Assembly: GCA_016720075.1 (NCBI GenBank)
Contig: JADJXW010000021.1
Coordinates: forward strand, 124,001-188,000
DNA from: Pseudomonadota bacterium
Lineage (GTDB): Bacteria > Pseudomonadota > Gammaproteobacteria > Steroidobacterales > Steroidobacteraceae
Direction of reading: 5' to 3'
Length of the DNA stretch: 64,000 nt
How positions within the stretch are numbered: position 1 is the first letter of the stretch; each line of letters begins with the position of its first letter. Positions 44,462-52,113 of the stretch are shown here, in pieces. The position numbers and the translations under genes were made by a program. The notes below the pieces were generated by a model that searched no databases, was not told where the DNA came from, and saw only the letters and a program-made list of their open reading frames with translations.

Positions 44462-45740
44462 TCAGTGCAGATTGGCGCTGGAGATGGAAGGCACGCCGCC
44501 GTATCTGGCCCTAAGGTATGCCTTTTCGAGGGCCTCACCCTTTCGAGGACTGAAGTCCGTCAGTGGATACAGTTTGCTGGCCTGCTGGGAATCCTTCTCT
44601 ACAAACCAGTACTGGTCCCTGCGCAGCAGTTCGACATCGAGGAGCGAGGAATCATGTGTGGTCATCCAGAGCTGCGCGCCCTTGGTGGATACGACTGGGT
44701 TATGAAAGAGATTCAGCAGGAATCGAACAACCATCGGATGAAGGCTGGAATCGATCTCATCGATTACCAGAAGTCTGCCGTTTTCCAGTGCATCCAGAAG
44801 CGGTCCAATGTAGGAGAGGAGGCGCTGCGTGCCGAAGGATTCGAACCTGCTGTCGAATGATACGGCGTCCTGACCCTCAACTCTGTGCACGTACTTAACC
44901 ACAGGCACTTCCTGGTCTCGTGCGGAGAACTCCAGCGGCTTGCCAGGTTCGAGTTTGAACTCCACCTGGTGCCCCGGCTGCTGTTCGACCTGTATATCTG
45001 CTAGGTGAAGGTCCGCCGCGCGCATAACTTCAAGCACGCGCTTCTTGAAGTCAGCGTCTTCAAGCCTACGCAGTGTCTTTCCAATTCCCAGGGCAGCACC
45101 CGATCCTGCCCAATTGAGGACGGCGACCTCGTTTAGGAACCAGTTCCACAGCGGCTTCATCTGCTCGTTATTGAGCTGGATGGCTGTTGTCAGGAATAGG
45201 GCGTTGGGTCGGGTTGCCTGTTTCCAGGTTTCCTTGGTACCCGTGAAGTAGGTAGAGAACGGCGCCCACTCATATTCATTGGTCCGAGCGTTCCAGCTCC
45301 TATCGAACCACGTCTGACCCTTGCCAGTTCCTTTCTTGTAGACGACAAGCCACTCGTCATGAATGCGCTGGGCGTCATAGGAGAAAGCCATAGTGGTAGC
45401 GGGTGCCATCTAGAAGAAGAAGCACTTCTACTGCAGTTGGCTCGCTGCTGGTGGATGCGTCCAGGCGAAAGGGCGTGTACTGCTCGGCTCGGACGGGCTC
45501 CGGCATGATCATGGACTGCATAACCATGTTGCGCATGGTGGCGAGGGCAAATATCAGGTTGCTCTTGCCACTCGCGTTGGCTCCATAGATGACGGCAGCT
45601 CGCGTAAGCAGGGGAAGATTTCTTACCCCCGTCTCAATGCAGTGAGTCTGCGCACGGGATTTGTCCGAGCTGGCGACGAAGCTCAGGGTCTGTTCGTCGC
45701 GCAGGGAACGGAAATTCCTTACGGTGAATTCGACGAGCAT
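44462..45740 (-). pseudogene. RloA-like AAA ATPase (AbiL-like), one frame break
   Basis: The N-terminus MLVEFTVRNFRSLRDEQTLSF and Walker A IYGANASGKSNL lie in the first frame. After TRYHYGF the frame breaks at a short A run near 45386-45388 (one extra base) and continues as SYDAQRIHDEWLVVYKK, with a signature-like FESFGTQRLLSYIG, Walker B RLLVIDEIDSSLHP and a His switch WMTTHDSSLLD. When joined, it is a full-length OLD/RloA-type ATPase of about 425 residues. It probably senses phage and controls the RloB effector encoded next. Confidence 0.85.
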
Positions 45741-45762
45741 TTTAGGCTCCCGAGTAAATATT

Positions 45763-45778
45763 CTACGAATATTCGTAG
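45763..45778. promoter_or_regulatory. 16-bp palindrome upstream of rloAB
   Basis: CTACGAATATTCGTAG is a perfect 16-bp palindrome 22 bases upstream of the rloA start, inside an AT-rich stretch (45741-45900) that contrasts with the GC-rich surroundings. It is a likely operator for a regulator of the defence pair. No regulator gene is adjacent. Confidence 0.55.
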
Positions 45779-46014
45779 TATCTGGTCATTTTATCATCGT
45801 ATTTATGATTGTTCTGTGAATTTGGGTAAGATTTCTGTGAGGATTTGGGAGATTTCGGGGCGTTTTCTGGGAATTGGGCGTTTGTTGTGGTGAAACGGAC
45901 TGTGGATTGAGGCTGCGGGGCCTGAGGCGAATTCGCGCCTCCCTATTTGAGGAGTTGCGCCCTCTCTAGCCCAGACCCGGGAATTCAGGCCCTTTTTGAG
46001 GCTCGCCCAGAGTT

Positions 46015-46487
46015 GGGCGCAGGGCTGCAGCGGAACCTGGTCCTGGTCCACCGTCTCATTGAAGCTGCGCAGCAGCTCCGCGTACGACCAGCTCTGGTAC
46101 GAGGGATGACTGGTATTCGCTTCGCCCACGGCGAAGCGCGTCCTCACCAGGCCATCCATGTCGGTGCGACGCGCCGATTCCCATTGCTTCAGCTCCACGC
46201 TCAGCAGGTTCCCGCGACCAGTCTCGTCACGGCCTTCAAAGCAGCAGGTCGATCCGCTTGGAGCTTTGCGGTATGCCGTACTCCACGCCCACGCCGCAGC
46301 TGTCCGGGATCGAAGGATCGTTCAGCACCTTCGCCATCGCGAACAGGGATTCCTTCCAGGAACGCACTTCCCGCCGGGAAGTGCTGCGGCCCACGCGCGC
46401 CTTGAAGGCCTCGAGGATGATGGACTCGATGTCGCGCTTGAAGACGGCATCGAGGAAGTCGGCTTTCGTCGCGAGGTAGACGATCAG
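46015..46487 (-). pseudogene. DUF2075-protein N-terminal remnant
   Basis: Translated on the minus strand from about 46487: LIVYLATKADFLDAVFKRD, then WKESLFAMAKVLNDPSIP and GVEYGIPQSSKRIDLLL. A frame break follows at the AAA run 46230-46232, then ELKQWESARRTDMDG and SHPSYQSWSYAELLRSFNE to LQPCAQL. This is the N-terminal nuclease-like part of DUF2075 proteins. The usual ATG is replaced by CTG and the helicase part is absent, so it is a dead fragment. The 225 bases on its far side (45741-45966) hold the rloA promoter and an AT-rich tract. Confidence 0.75.
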
Positions 46488-46568
46488 AAGGGGTGGCCTT
46501 TCTGGGGGAAGACGCGGGTTTCTGGCGCGGAATCCTGTGGCGGGCGGGGGTGAGACTAGCGCACTGCA

Positions 46569-47069
46569 ATGGGCAAGTCCGCCGCCAGCGTTGTTGATCT
46601 GGAAACCAGGATTGTTTCGATCCGGGGGTTATCGGTTCTGCTGCAGGCCGTGCGCAGGAACCCTGAACGCTTCCCTTCAGACTTTATGTTTCAGCTGTCG
46701 AATCAGGAGCTTGGGATTTTGAGGTCACAAACTGTGACCTCAAAACGATCGGATGGACGCGGGGGCCGGAGGACATTGCCTTACGCCTTCACGGAACAGG
46801 GAGTGGCCATGCTCTCCAGTGTCCTGCGCAGCGAGACCGCCGTGCGGGTCAATGTGGAGATCATGCGGGCCTTTGTCCGGCTACGGCGCGCATCCCTGTT
46901 GAGCGACGAGATCATGAGGATCGTGGAGGATCTTTCCAATCGCGTGGACTCCCATGACCAGGTAATCGGCGACATCGTGGAATCCATTCGCCAGCTGGCT
47001 GCGCTGCCTCCCAGGGAAAGGTCGCGGCCCATCGGTTTCACCGCGGACCTGGATTCCGACTCCAGCTAG
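46569..47069 (+). CDS. ORF6N-domain protein with internal deletion
   Basis: 166 residues. The KilA-N-related ORF6N domain is recognisable from LETRIVSIRG, VRRNPERFPSDFMFQLS, LRSQTVTSKRSDGRGGRRTLP and YAFTEQGVAMLSSVL, followed by a coiled-coil tail. Between SIRG and VLLQAVRRN about 20 residues normally present (the LD-x-DLA-x-LYGV segment) are missing, so part of the domain is deleted in frame. ORF6N proteins occur in phages and mobile islands and probably bind DNA. A 29-bp palindrome overlaps the LRSQTVTSK codons. Confidence 0.82.
   Translation: MGKSAASVVDLETRIVSIRGLSVLLQAVRRNPERFPSDFMFQLSNQELGILRSQTVTSKRSDGRGGRRTLPYAFTEQGVAMLSSVLRSETAVRVNVEIMRAFVRLRRASLLSDEIMRIVEDLSNRVDSHDQVIGDIVESIRQLAALPPRERSRPIGFTADLDSDSS
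46717..46745. repeat. 29-bp palindrome inside the ORF6N gene
   Basis: TTTTGAGGTCACA (46717-46729) and its exact complement TGTGACCTCAAAA (46733-46745) flank AAC: perfect 13-bp arms. It spans the codons for LRSQTVTSK. The same layout recurs at 38275 and 47084. Confidence 0.85.
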
Positions 47070-47083
47070 AGGTCCGTCTTTAG

Positions 47084-47100
47084 GATCACAAATTGTGATC
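47084..47100. repeat. 17-bp palindrome upstream of fic, third member of the set
   Basis: GATCACAAATTGTGATC: 8-bp arms around one A, extended by further partial pairing to 23 bp (47081-47103). In the same coding phase it reads LGSQIVIL, again like the ORF6N motif. It lies 80 bases upstream of the fic start and 15 bases after the ORF6N stop. Confidence 0.7.
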
Positions 47101-47144
47101 TTAGAAGTCGGTGCTCATTATCCGCAATTTGTGCGGCGATTAGC

Positions 47145-47173
47145 TTGCCCCTGCGGCGAATCCGCTGTTTAAT
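47145..47173 (+). promoter_or_regulatory. Promoter of fic, probably leaderless
   Basis: TTGCCC at 47145-47150 and TTTAAT at 47168-47173 are separated by 17 bases. The expected start of transcription (about 47180) coincides with the fic ATG, and there is no ribosome binding site, so the mRNA is probably leaderless. Confidence 0.5.
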
Positions 47174-47194
47174 CTCCGCATGATTCGCGGAGAT
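47172..47194. promoter_or_regulatory. Inverted repeat spanning the fic start codon
   Basis: ATCTCCGC (47172-47179) and GCGGAGAT (47187-47194) are perfect 8-bp arms around seven bases that begin with the ATG. It may be an operator or an mRNA hairpin that hides the start. Confidence 0.5.
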
Positions 47195-48295
47195 AAGCAG
47201 TACATCTGGCAGGCCGAAGACTGGCCGCTATGGCGCTACGACCTGGCGGCGCTTTCCGCGCCATTGAGCAGCGTCAGCCGGGCACAGGGCCTGCTCCTGG
47301 GTCGACTGGCCGATGTCGGCATGTCCCTGCGCGATCAGGCCAGCCTGGCCGCCCTCACGGAAGACGTCGTCAAGACCAGCGAGATCGAGGGCAAGGTGCT
47401 GGATCTGCAATCCGTGCGTTCATCCATCGCACGGCGAATGGGAGTTGATATCGGCGCCGTCGCACCCGTCGACCGCCATGTCGACGGCGTGGTGGACATG
47501 GTGCTCGATGCCACATCACGCAGCGCGGAGCCTTTGACCACCCAGCGCCTTCTCGGCTGGCACGCGGCCCTGTTCCCCACCGGCTATTCGGGAATGAACC
47601 GGATCCGCGTGGGTCAATGGCGCGATGATGCCGAAGGACCGATGCAGGTCGTGTCCGGTCCGGTTCATCGGCGCACCGTGCATTACGAAGCGCCGCCTTC
47701 ATCTTCCCTGCAAACGGAAGTCACGCGTTTCCTCGCGTGGGCGAATCAGCCCACGCCGGAGCCGACGCTCATCAAAGCAGGCCTCGCGCACCTTTGGTTC
47801 GTCACACTGCACCCCTTCGACGATGGCAACGGACGCATCGCACGCGCCGTCGGCGATCTGTTCCTGGCCCGGGCGGACTTGAGCCCGCAGCGGTTCTACA
47901 GCCTCTCGGCGCAGATCCAGCGCGAGCGCAAGGACTACTACGATGTTCTCGAGGCAACACAGAAGGGCTCCATGGAAGTCACCGCATGGCTCGCCTGGTT
48001 CCTGGGAACACTGGAGCGCGCGGTTGCCAGCGCCCAGGGCACGCTCGATGGCGTGCTGGCCAAGGCGCGCTTCTGGCAGCGCTGGGCTTCCACTCCGTTC
48101 AACGAGCGACAGATCAGGTTGTTGAACCGCCTGCTCGATGGCTTCGAGGGCAAACTCACCAGCAGCAAGTGGGCAAAGATCGCCGGATGTTCGCCGGACA
48201 CCGCACTGCGCGACATCACGGAGTTGCTGTCGCTGGGCGTGCTGCGAAAGCTGCCGGAAGGCGGACGCAGCACCAGCTATGAAATGGCGCAGTAG
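47180..48295 (+). CDS. Fic-family AMP-transferase-like protein
   Basis: 371 residues. A DUF4172-like N-terminal domain (YIWQAEDWPLWRYDLAAL) carries the inhibitory helix TSEIEGK. The Fic motif LHPFDDGNGRIARAVGD is complete, including His, Asp, Asn and Arg. A C-terminal winged-helix-like segment (KLTSSKWAKIAGCSPDTALRDI) may bind DNA. Fic enzymes transfer AMP or similar groups to protein hydroxyls, and the intramolecular inhibitory Glu marks a class II protein that is self-restrained. A second Fic gene lies at 59303. Confidence 0.93.
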   Translation: MIRGDKQYIWQAEDWPLWRYDLAALSAPLSSVSRAQGLLLGRLADVGMSLRDQASLAALTEDVVKTSEIEGKVLDLQSVRSSIARRMGVDIGAVAPVDRHVDGVVDMVLDATSRSAEPLTTQRLLGWHAALFPTGYSGMNRIRVGQWRDDAEGPMQVVSGPVHRRTVHYEAPPSSSLQTEVTRFLAWANQPTPEPTLIKAGLAHLWFVTLHPFDDGNGRIARAVGDLFLARADLSPQRFYSLSAQIQRERKDYYDVLEATQKGSMEVTAWLAWFLGTLERAVASAQGTLDGVLAKARFWQRWASTPFNERQIRLLNRLLDGFEGKLTSSKWAKIAGCSPDTALRDITELLSLGVLRKLPEGGRSTSYEMAQ

Positions 48296-48308
48296 CGGCG
48301 CGACTTGC

Positions 48309-48668
48309 CTATAGGTCGGTGTACTTGCGCATCGACCCCTTCGCCTTCTCCACCGGGTACTTCGCCGCGTTCTCCACGATCTTGTCGCGCGCGGCCTGCA
48401 GCAGGTCGATGTCGAGCTTGTCGGCCAGGCGGATGAGGTAGATCAGCACGTCGGCGATTTCCTTGCGCACGGCCTCGCGCTTCTCGGGGGAGAGGTTGCG
48501 GCTCTGCTCCTCGGTCAGCCACTGGAAGGGTTCGAGGAGTTCGGCGGCTTCCACCGAGAGGGCGGCGGCGAGGTTTTTGGGGGAGTGGAACTGGTTCCAG
48601 TCGCGGTCGGCGGCGAATTGACGAAGCTGGAGCTTCAGGGATTCGAGGGAGAGGGTGGGGCCGTCCAT
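48309..48668 (-). CDS. MazG-like nucleotide pyrophosphohydrolase
   Basis: 119 residues from the ATG at 48668. FHSPKNLAAALSVEAAELLEPFQW supplies the ExxE motif, and EIADVLIYLIRLADKL supplies the ExxD motif of all-alpha NTP pyrophosphatases of the RS21-C6/dCTPase type. They clear non-canonical or excess dNTPs. It converges on fic with 13 bases between. Confidence 0.92.
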   Translation of the reverse strand: MDGPTLSLESLKLQLRQFAADRDWNQFHSPKNLAAALSVEAAELLEPFQWLTEEQSRNLSPEKREAVRKEIADVLIYLIRLADKLDIDLLQAARDKIVENAAKYPVEKAKGSMRKYTDL

Positions 48669-48848
48669 TGTCTCGATTCTAGTTCGCTCAGCCGATTGGG
48701 GTGCCAGCTTGCCGGATGGTTCACATTTTAGGCGCTTCAGGCCCGATTCAAGCCTTGCCTCGGTAGGTCGGTCGCCGCAAAATTGAACCCGAAACAAACG
48801 GCTGCTTGGTGGGTGTCATGTAAGAGGGGTTCGTCCCCCACCTGCCAA

Positions 48849-49458
48849 GTGGCCATTTTTGTTTTTGGGTGCTTCCATGTCACTCAGCTACGCCAAATCC
48901 CCTGCCACGGCTCACGCTATCGCCGAGTTCACGCGGTCGGTGCAGCGACTTCCCTGCCTGGCTGGCATGCGCCTTCACCGGGTCTACTACTACGACGCCA
49001 AGCCAATAGACGGCGTGGCATCCGTGCCACTGGGCGGCGGAACGAGGGATTTTTCCTCCAGCGATCTGGCAATCCGGAATCGCAGCATCCTGGCGGAGCT
49101 TCCCAGGGAGCCATTTTTCGCGATTCGGTTCGGGGAGCTTTCGCATGAGGGATGGCATCTCCGGCCTGGCATTCAAGGCCGGCCCGGCCCGACTGTTCAG
49201 ATCTCGGCTGCGGATTTTCGGCCCACCATCCGGAAGAAGGGAGTGGATATGCGGATCGGGCTCGACATCGCCAGCCTGACGCTCAAGCGGCAGGCAAACG
49301 TCATCGTCCTGGTTACGGCCGACAGCGATTTCATTCCTGCGATGAAGTTCGCCAGGCGCGAGGGTGCTCAGCTGTTTTTGGTGACGCTGGGGCATGGCGT
49401 CAAGGAAGGAATGAGAGAGCATGCCGACTTGGTGATTGACGCTTATAAGGAACAGTAA
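48849..49458 (+). pseudogene. NYN-domain protein, frame break in the N-terminal motif
   Basis: The body from 48877 (MSLSYAKSPATAHAI) is clearly NYN/PIN-like: LHRVYYYDAKPIDG, FRPTIRKKGVDMRIGLDIASL and VIVLVTADSDFIPAMKFAR with catalytic Asps. Immediately upstream another frame encodes VAIFVFGC from a GTG at 48849, the expected first strand, interrupted at two TTTTT runs. One surplus T would join them. Even then the usual catalytic Asp (VDG) reads Leu or Phe, so activity is doubtful. If translated from 48877 only, about 193 residues are made without that strand. Confidence 0.7.
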
Positions 49459-49612
49459 ACGCCTTTTGGGGGCATGCTGATGCCGAAATTGTAGGTAATC
49501 ACTCGAGTTTCGCGAACTGCCCCTTGTGTCGGTGGCGCCGACGATACCTTACCCCAGGTAGGTTCATTGGTCGGCTTTGTCCCATGTGCGTGGCGGGTGT
49601 AGGGTCGGAAAC

Positions 49613-49841
49613 ATGGTTGCCTCTCTGGAAGCACTGGGCATCGATCGACTGAGCGTGGAGGACCGTCTCAAGCTGGTCGAAGAAATCTGGGACAGCATTG
49701 CCACTGACAGCACGGCATTACCCCTCACTCCCGATCAGCGCCAGGAACTCGAGCGGCGGGTCGCCGCCCGCAAAGCAAACCCCGAAGAGGCCGTGCCGTG
49801 GTCAAGTCAGGGAATCGCTCAACAAGCTGCTGGGCAAGTGA
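49613..49841 (+). pseudogene. Addiction-module antitoxin (TIGR02574-like), frame break near the end
   Basis: LGIDRLSVEDRLKLVEEIWDSIATDS is the family N-terminus and EEAVPW the usual late block. The expected end, VRESLNKLLGK, is present in the next frame up to a TGA at 49839. One base is missing in the AA run near 49804; without correction the frame runs to 49915. No ParE toxin follows, so it is orphan. Confidence 0.75.
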
Positions 49842-49976
49842 CGCCCGCGGAAGTGCTGTTTTGGCGGGTCAATATGTCAAATACCAATTGCCTGATCGCC
49901 TCAGGACTCGTCTGAGCTTGCATAGAAATGGCTAAAAAGGCAATATTAGCCATATCTCATCGACTGAAAGCCCCCC

Positions 49977-50324
49977 ATGGCCGCCGAACTCCAGACGCTC
50001 GACTCCCTGCCCCGCCACTCGGCCAGCCAGGTGAAGAACAAGTGGGGCGAGGTGGTGCGGCAGGTGAACCGCTCCGGCGTCGCGGCCGTCACGAACCACT
50101 CCACCGTGGAAATGGTGCTGATGCCCGCGGCGGAGTACGAGCGGCTGCGCGGCGAGCTGGGCGCGCTGCGCGCGCAGCGGCAGGGCGCACTCGATGAACT
50201 GACGCAGCGCTTCGATGCGCGGCTGGCGCTGCTGCAGCAACCCGACGCGGCCGCGCGCGTCGAGGCCTTGTTCGAATCGCGCGGCCAGGTGGCGCCACGT
50301 CCCAAGGCCGGCGCATCGTTCTGA
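49977..50324 (+). CDS. Phd/YefM-type antitoxin
   Basis: 115 residues. LPRHSASQVKNKWGEVVRQVNRSG and VTNHSTVEMVLMPAAEYERL are the Phd/YefM N-terminal DNA-binding fold. The C-terminal half (RFDARLALLQQPDAAARVEAL) is the toxin-binding extension. The stop overlaps the start of the next gene (TGATG), so the pair is co-translated. Confidence 0.87.
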   Translation: MAAELQTLDSLPRHSASQVKNKWGEVVRQVNRSGVAAVTNHSTVEMVLMPAAEYERLRGELGALRAQRQGALDELTQRFDARLALLQQPDAAARVEALFESRGQVAPRPKAGASF

Positions 50325-50971
50325 TGGCGCCATCGCCTGCGCGACCGTTCATCCTCGTGCTGGCGGGTGTGAACGGCTCGGGCAAGAGCTCGCTGGGCGG
50401 CGCCATGCTTAAGGCCGCGGGCCTTTCCTGGTTCAACCCCGATGCGCTGTCGCGCGAGCTGGTGAGCCACGGTGGCCTCACGCTCGAGGAAGCCAACGCG
50501 CGCGCCTGGCAGCACGGCCGCGATCTGCTCGAATCCGCCATCGCGCAGCGCGCAAATTTTGCGTTCGAGACCACGCTGAGCGCGCGCACGATTCCGGCGC
50601 TGCTGGCCGATGCCACGCACACGCATGACGTGATGATGATCTTCGTGGGCCTGTCCTCGCCCGAGCAGCACATCGATCGCGTGCGGCTGCGCGTGGCGCA
50701 TGGCGGACACCCCATTCCCGAGGAGAAGATCCGCGAGCGCTGGATCACCTCGCGCGAGAACCTGATCGGCCTGATGCCCCACCTGGCGCGCCTGCAGGTG
50801 CTCGACAACAGCACGGATGCCCGGCCCGGCGAGGAGATTCCCGCGCCACTGCTGGTGCTCGAGATGTCGCGCGGCCAGCTGCGTCATCCCGATGCTTCCG
50901 ATGCCGTTGCGCTGGCCCGCACGCCGCAATGGGCTCGGGCTATCGTGCAGGCGGCGATCGAGCTATACTGA
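50324..50971 (+). CDS. Zeta-toxin-like P-loop kinase
   Basis: 215 residues. Walker A is FILVLAGVNGSGKSSLGG at residues 9-26. WFNPDALSRELV and FAFETTLSARTIPALL follow the zeta-toxin order, with IRERWITSRENLIGL holding basic residues near the phosphate end. Zeta/PezT toxins phosphorylate UDP-N-acetyl sugars and block wall synthesis; similar kinases of unknown target exist. The Phd-type antitoxin is an unusual partner for this fold. Confidence 0.85.
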   Translation: MAPSPARPFILVLAGVNGSGKSSLGGAMLKAAGLSWFNPDALSRELVSHGGLTLEEANARAWQHGRDLLESAIAQRANFAFETTLSARTIPALLADATHTHDVMMIFVGLSSPEQHIDRVRLRVAHGGHPIPEEKIRERWITSRENLIGLMPHLARLQVLDNSTDARPGEEIPAPLLVLEMSRGQLRHPDASDAVALARTPQWARAIVQAAIELY

Positions 50972-50988
50972 ACCACATGGTTCAGTAT
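50964..50988. promoter_or_regulatory. ArsR operator overlapping -10 box and start codon
   Basis: ATACTGAACCA (50965-50975) and its complement TGGTTCAGTAT (50978-50988) flank CA: perfect 11-bp arms. TATACT at 50964-50969 is a good -10 element that would start transcription at the ATG at 50977, giving a leaderless mRNA. A dimeric ArsR protein bound here would block the promoter completely. Confidence 0.75.
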
Positions 50989-51306
50989 TCCCACCCCCGC
51001 TTCGACGCCTCCTTCGCCGCCCTCTCCGACCACACCCGCCGTGGCGTGCTGGAGCAGCTGGGCCGCGGCGACACCTCCATCACCGAGCTCGCCGGCAAAT
51101 TCCACATGACCCTGACGGGCATGAAGAAGCACGTGCGCATCCTCGAGGATGCCGGCTTGGTGGCCACCGAGAAGGTGGGCCGCGTGCGCACCTGCCGGCT
51201 CGGCCGGCGCCAGCTCGAGCAGGAAATGGCCTGGCTCGCGAAGTACCAGGCCCTGTGGGCCGCCCGTTTCAACGCCTTGGATAAACTGGTCGAGGAGATG
51301 ACATGA
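50977..51306 (+). CDS. ArsR-family transcriptional regulator
   Basis: 109 residues. The winged helix is RFDASFAALSDHTRRGVLEQLGRG, SITELAGKFHMTLTGMKKHVRIL and EDAGLVATEKVGRVRTCRL. There are no Cys-type metal sites, as is usual for regulators paired with SRPBCC proteins. The stop overlaps the next start (ATGA). It probably represses its own operon through the 24-bp palindrome at its start codon. Confidence 0.93.
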   Translation: MVQYSHPRFDASFAALSDHTRRGVLEQLGRGDTSITELAGKFHMTLTGMKKHVRILEDAGLVATEKVGRVRTCRLGRRQLEQEMAWLAKYQALWAARFNALDKLVEEMT

Positions 51307-51770
51307 CGAACAGCACAACGGTTGAACGCATCTCCGACTACGAGGTGATCGTCACGCGCGTGGTGAACGCGCCGGTGCGCAAGGTGTGGCGGGCGTGGAC
51401 GCAGGCCGAGCTGTTCCGGCAGTGGTGGGTGCCAAAGGGGGCGCCCATCACGCTCAAGTCCTGCGAGATGGATGTGCGCGTGGGCGGCGGCTACAAGCTG
51501 GTGTTCGACTACCAGGGCAACGAGATGCCGTTCTTCGGCAGGTACACCGAAGTGGTGCTGGAATCGCGCCTGGTGTGGACGAACGACGAGGCGGGCGATG
51601 CGGGGCAGATCAGCACCGTCACCTTCGAAGACCTGGGCGGCAGCACGCGGGTGGTGCTGAGCGAGCGGTTTGCGTCGAAGCAGGCGCTGGAGGATGCAAT
51701 GGCCTCGGGCAGCATGGAAGGCGCGAAGGCGCAGTTCGAGCAGCTCGACGAGTTCGTGGCGTCGCCCTGA
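51303..51770 (+). CDS. SRPBCC/AHSA1-domain protein
   Basis: 155 residues. VIVTRVVNAPVRKVWRAWTQAEL, FRQWWVPKG, MDVRVGGGYKLVFDYQGNEM and GRYTEVVLESRLVWTNDE form the Aha1/START-like lipid-pocket fold. Its job is unknown; it is coupled to the ArsR gene, a widespread pairing. Confidence 0.93.
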   Translation: MTNSTTVERISDYEVIVTRVVNAPVRKVWRAWTQAELFRQWWVPKGAPITLKSCEMDVRVGGGYKLVFDYQGNEMPFFGRYTEVVLESRLVWTNDEAGDAGQISTVTFEDLGGSTRVVLSERFASKQALEDAMASGSMEGAKAQFEQLDEFVASP

Positions 51771-51850
51771 AGGGCGCTTCCGGTCTGGACAACCCCGCGG
51801 TTGACGGGGCAACCTGTTCTCTCCCATCACAACGAGCCGGGGAAGCGAAC

Positions 51851-52096
51851 ATGCGGACCATGCTGAAGATCTCGATGGCTGTGGCCGCCGCAGTACTGAT
51901 GGCGGGTAGTGCGTGGGCCAAACCCGAGCTGGATGCAGCCGGCAGGTGTCGCGACAACGGCAAGTTCGTCAAGCAGGCGGCCTGCACCACGCCGCCGCCT
52001 GCGCCCAAGTGCCGCGACGTCACGACAAAGAAGTTCGCCAGGTGCGGCACGCCCAACACCGAGCGGGTGCCAGCGGCCAGGTCCACGGCGAAATAG
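51851..52096 (+). CDS. Small exported cysteine-containing protein
   Basis: 81 residues. A signal peptide (LKISMAVAAAVLMAGSAWA) is followed by a short mature part with four Cys (CRDNGKFVKQAAC, KCRDVTTKKFARC). The two near-repeats of C-R-D suggest two disulfides. No family recognised. Confidence 0.75.
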   Translation: MRTMLKISMAVAAAVLMAGSAWAKPELDAAGRCRDNGKFVKQAACTTPPPAPKCRDVTTKKFARCGTPNTERVPAARSTAK

Positions 52097-52113
52097 CCCG
52101 CGCGGCGGCGGCT

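Noticed and set aside
48805..48850. tRNA-like end (GGGGTTCG, CCCCCACC, GCCA)
   Set aside because: No anticodon or D arm can be folded and the length is far too short for a tRNA.
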